Assembly: GCA_963677085.2 (NCBI GenBank)
Contig: CAXXFH010000002.1
Location: forward strand, 1 to 64,000
Length of the DNA stretch: 64,000 bases
Direction of reading: 5' to 3'
Origin: G963677085 sp963677085
GTDB taxonomy: Bacteria > Planctomycetota > Planctomycetia > Pirellulales > Thermoguttaceae
The notes below the pieces were generated by a model. It was not told the origin of the DNA, ran no database searches, and saw only the letters and a program-made list of their open reading frames with translations. Shown here in pieces: positions 63,136-64,000 of the stretch; within the stretch, counting starts at the first letter, position 1, and each line of letters starts with the position of its first letter. A program made the translations under genes and the position numbers.

Positions 63136-64000
63136 ATGAAGTGCCCCCGGGGTGAAATGCCAGAGAACTCGTTGCAACACGGCCCGGCGATTTCTCAATC
63201 CGTTGACGACACGACGCCGGTGGCCGAAGAAGCTTGGCGAATGCGGGCAGTCGTTGAGGCGATGGCCGAGGCCGTGTTCTTCGTCGAGCCAATTTCGCTG
63301 GCCCTGATCGACGCAAATTCGGCAGCTTGCCGAACGCTGGGATATGCGCCCGAGGAGTTGTGTCGATTGGATGTATTCGAAATTTGCGAGGGGCTTGAGG
63401 CGAGTACCTTTCGCGAAACGGTCGATAACCTCCTGGGTAACGGTGTTCTTGGCCACACGGCGCTCGACGATACCGTTCTCGACGGTACGGTCCAGGAAAA
63501 AACTGGTGGCCGAACGCATCTGCGCGTTAAACAACGCGATCGAAAGGGAATATCTCGCGCCGTTGTTTGGGATGTTTGCAGACGAAAGCACCGCGACGCC
63601 GACGTGGTGATTATTGTCGCACGGCCCGACGAGGCTTCGCAAACCTTTGGGAACTGGGCTGGCAACGATCGGCAACTGCTGGCCGCGTTGGCCACGAGCG
63701 ATGGCCTTTGGGACTGGGATATTGTAGCCAACCGAGTTTTTTACTCGGCACGCTGGAATGCAACGCTAGGCCGCTCCGGGGGCGACTTGATCGACGAGAT
63801 GGCACGTTGGTTCGAGTTGGTACATCCTCGCGACTTGACCGAGTTGAAAACGGGACTAAAGCAACACCTGGCCGGTCGGCGGGCAGACTTCGAGCATGAG
63901 CATCGGCTGCGGCACGTCGATGGTACCTATCGCTGGGTTCGCGTGCGCGCGACGACCGTTCGCAATGCCCAAGGCATTGCCACGCGGATGGTTGGCTCGA
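63136..64000 (+). CDS. PAS-domain sensor protein, 5' part (runs off the window)
   Basis: The frame is open from ATG 63136 to the window end (288 codons). A first PAS domain lies at about residues 40-150 (VVEAMAEAVFFVEPISLALI, SAACRTLGYAPEELCRLDV). A second, of the PAS_3/PAC type, begins at about 195 (LLAALATSDGLWDWDIVANR, FELVHPRDL, FEHEHRLRHVDGTYRWVRVR). The output domain (histidine kinase, GGDEF or other) is outside. GAGG lies nine bases before ATG 63136. Upstream in-frame ATGs at 63118 and 62920 are possible. It faces away from the exopolysaccharide cluster and may regulate it. Confidence 0.8.
   Translation, partial: MKCPRGEMPENSLQHGPAISQSVDDTTPVAEEAWRMRAVVEAMAEAVFFVEPISLALIDANSAACRTLGYAPEELCRLDVFEICEGLEASTFRETVDNLLGNGVLGHTALDDTVLDGTVQEKTGGRTHLRVKQRDRKGISRAVVWDVCRRKHRDADVVIIVARPDEASQTFGNWAGNDRQLLAALATSDGLWDWDIVANRVFYSARWNATLGRSGGDLIDEMARWFELVHPRDLTELKTGLKQHLAGRRADFEHEHRLRHVDGTYRWVRVRATTVRNAQGIATRMVGS

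Noticed and set aside
62758..63675. A 305-codon minus-strand frame near the right end
   Set aside because: It overlaps the PAS domains encoded on the plus strand, which are recognisable, so it is a shadow.

Overview
This window looks like chromosomal DNA of a planctomycete, probably of the Pirellulales type. The evidence is two DUF1559 proteins with a pseudopilin-type N-terminus, two PEP-CTERM proteins, many secreted carbohydrate-active proteins, a sulfatase, a small lipoprotein of a type common in that phylum, and a planctomycete-style exopolysaccharide cluster. This assignment comes from gene content alone. No rRNA, tRNA or CRISPR array was seen.

Region 1 (1-4050): the 3' part of a large extracellular FG-GAP/pre-peptidase-domain gene, interrupted by two different IS630-type elements lying head to tail. 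They share the TA dinucleotide between them. Joining base 1593 to 4013 restores the host reading frame up to a stop at 4048.

Region 2 (4.1-37.4 kb): a carbohydrate-utilisation region with two similarly built modules. The left module has an AraC/XylR-type regulator, a sodium:solute symporter and a double-SIS MurQ-like protein on the minus strand. Divergent from these are a PEP-CTERM protein, a DUF4838 protein and a DUF1559 pseudopilin-like protein. The right module is a collinear minus-strand set: LacI regulator, PEP-CTERM LamG protein, DUF1559 protein, secreted alpha/alpha-toroid-like protein, AGE-family epimerase and MFS sugar porter. Between them are large secreted proteins: a 1447-residue TIM-barrel-like protein, a LamG plus GH42-like protein, a DUF5060/GH5-like glycosidase and an unknown 533-residue protein. 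Remnants of one integrase-type transposase family lie on both sides of the last two.

Region 3 (37.4-45.2 kb): a graveyard of mobile DNA. It holds an IS256-type element, an IS481-type element, a truncated second copy of the first IS630 element cut at the edge of an ISAs1-type element, and istA/istB remnants between IS21-like end repeats. Broken non-transposon genes lie among them: a Hint domain, a DNA methylase, a two-helix membrane protein and an HTH protein. A strong terminator at 45127-45164 closes the region.

Region 4 (45.2-51.4 kb): a sulfatase, a RidA/chorismatase-like protein, a membrane protein, a Tat-exported GH29 alpha-L-fucosidase and a lipoprotein. With region 2 this suggests breakdown of sulfated or fucosylated polysaccharide.

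Region 5 (51.5-62.5 kb, all minus strand): an exopolysaccharide assembly cluster. In transcription order it encodes a Wzz/GumC chain-length protein, a BY-kinase-like ATPase, a polyprenyl sugar-phosphate transferase, a flippase, an O-antigen ligase/polymerase, a GT4, a polysaccharide deacetylase, a second GT4 and a WecG/TagA glycosyltransferase. Many of these start and stop codons overlap, suggesting translational coupling. A PAS-domain sensor gene begins divergently at about 63136 and leaves the window.
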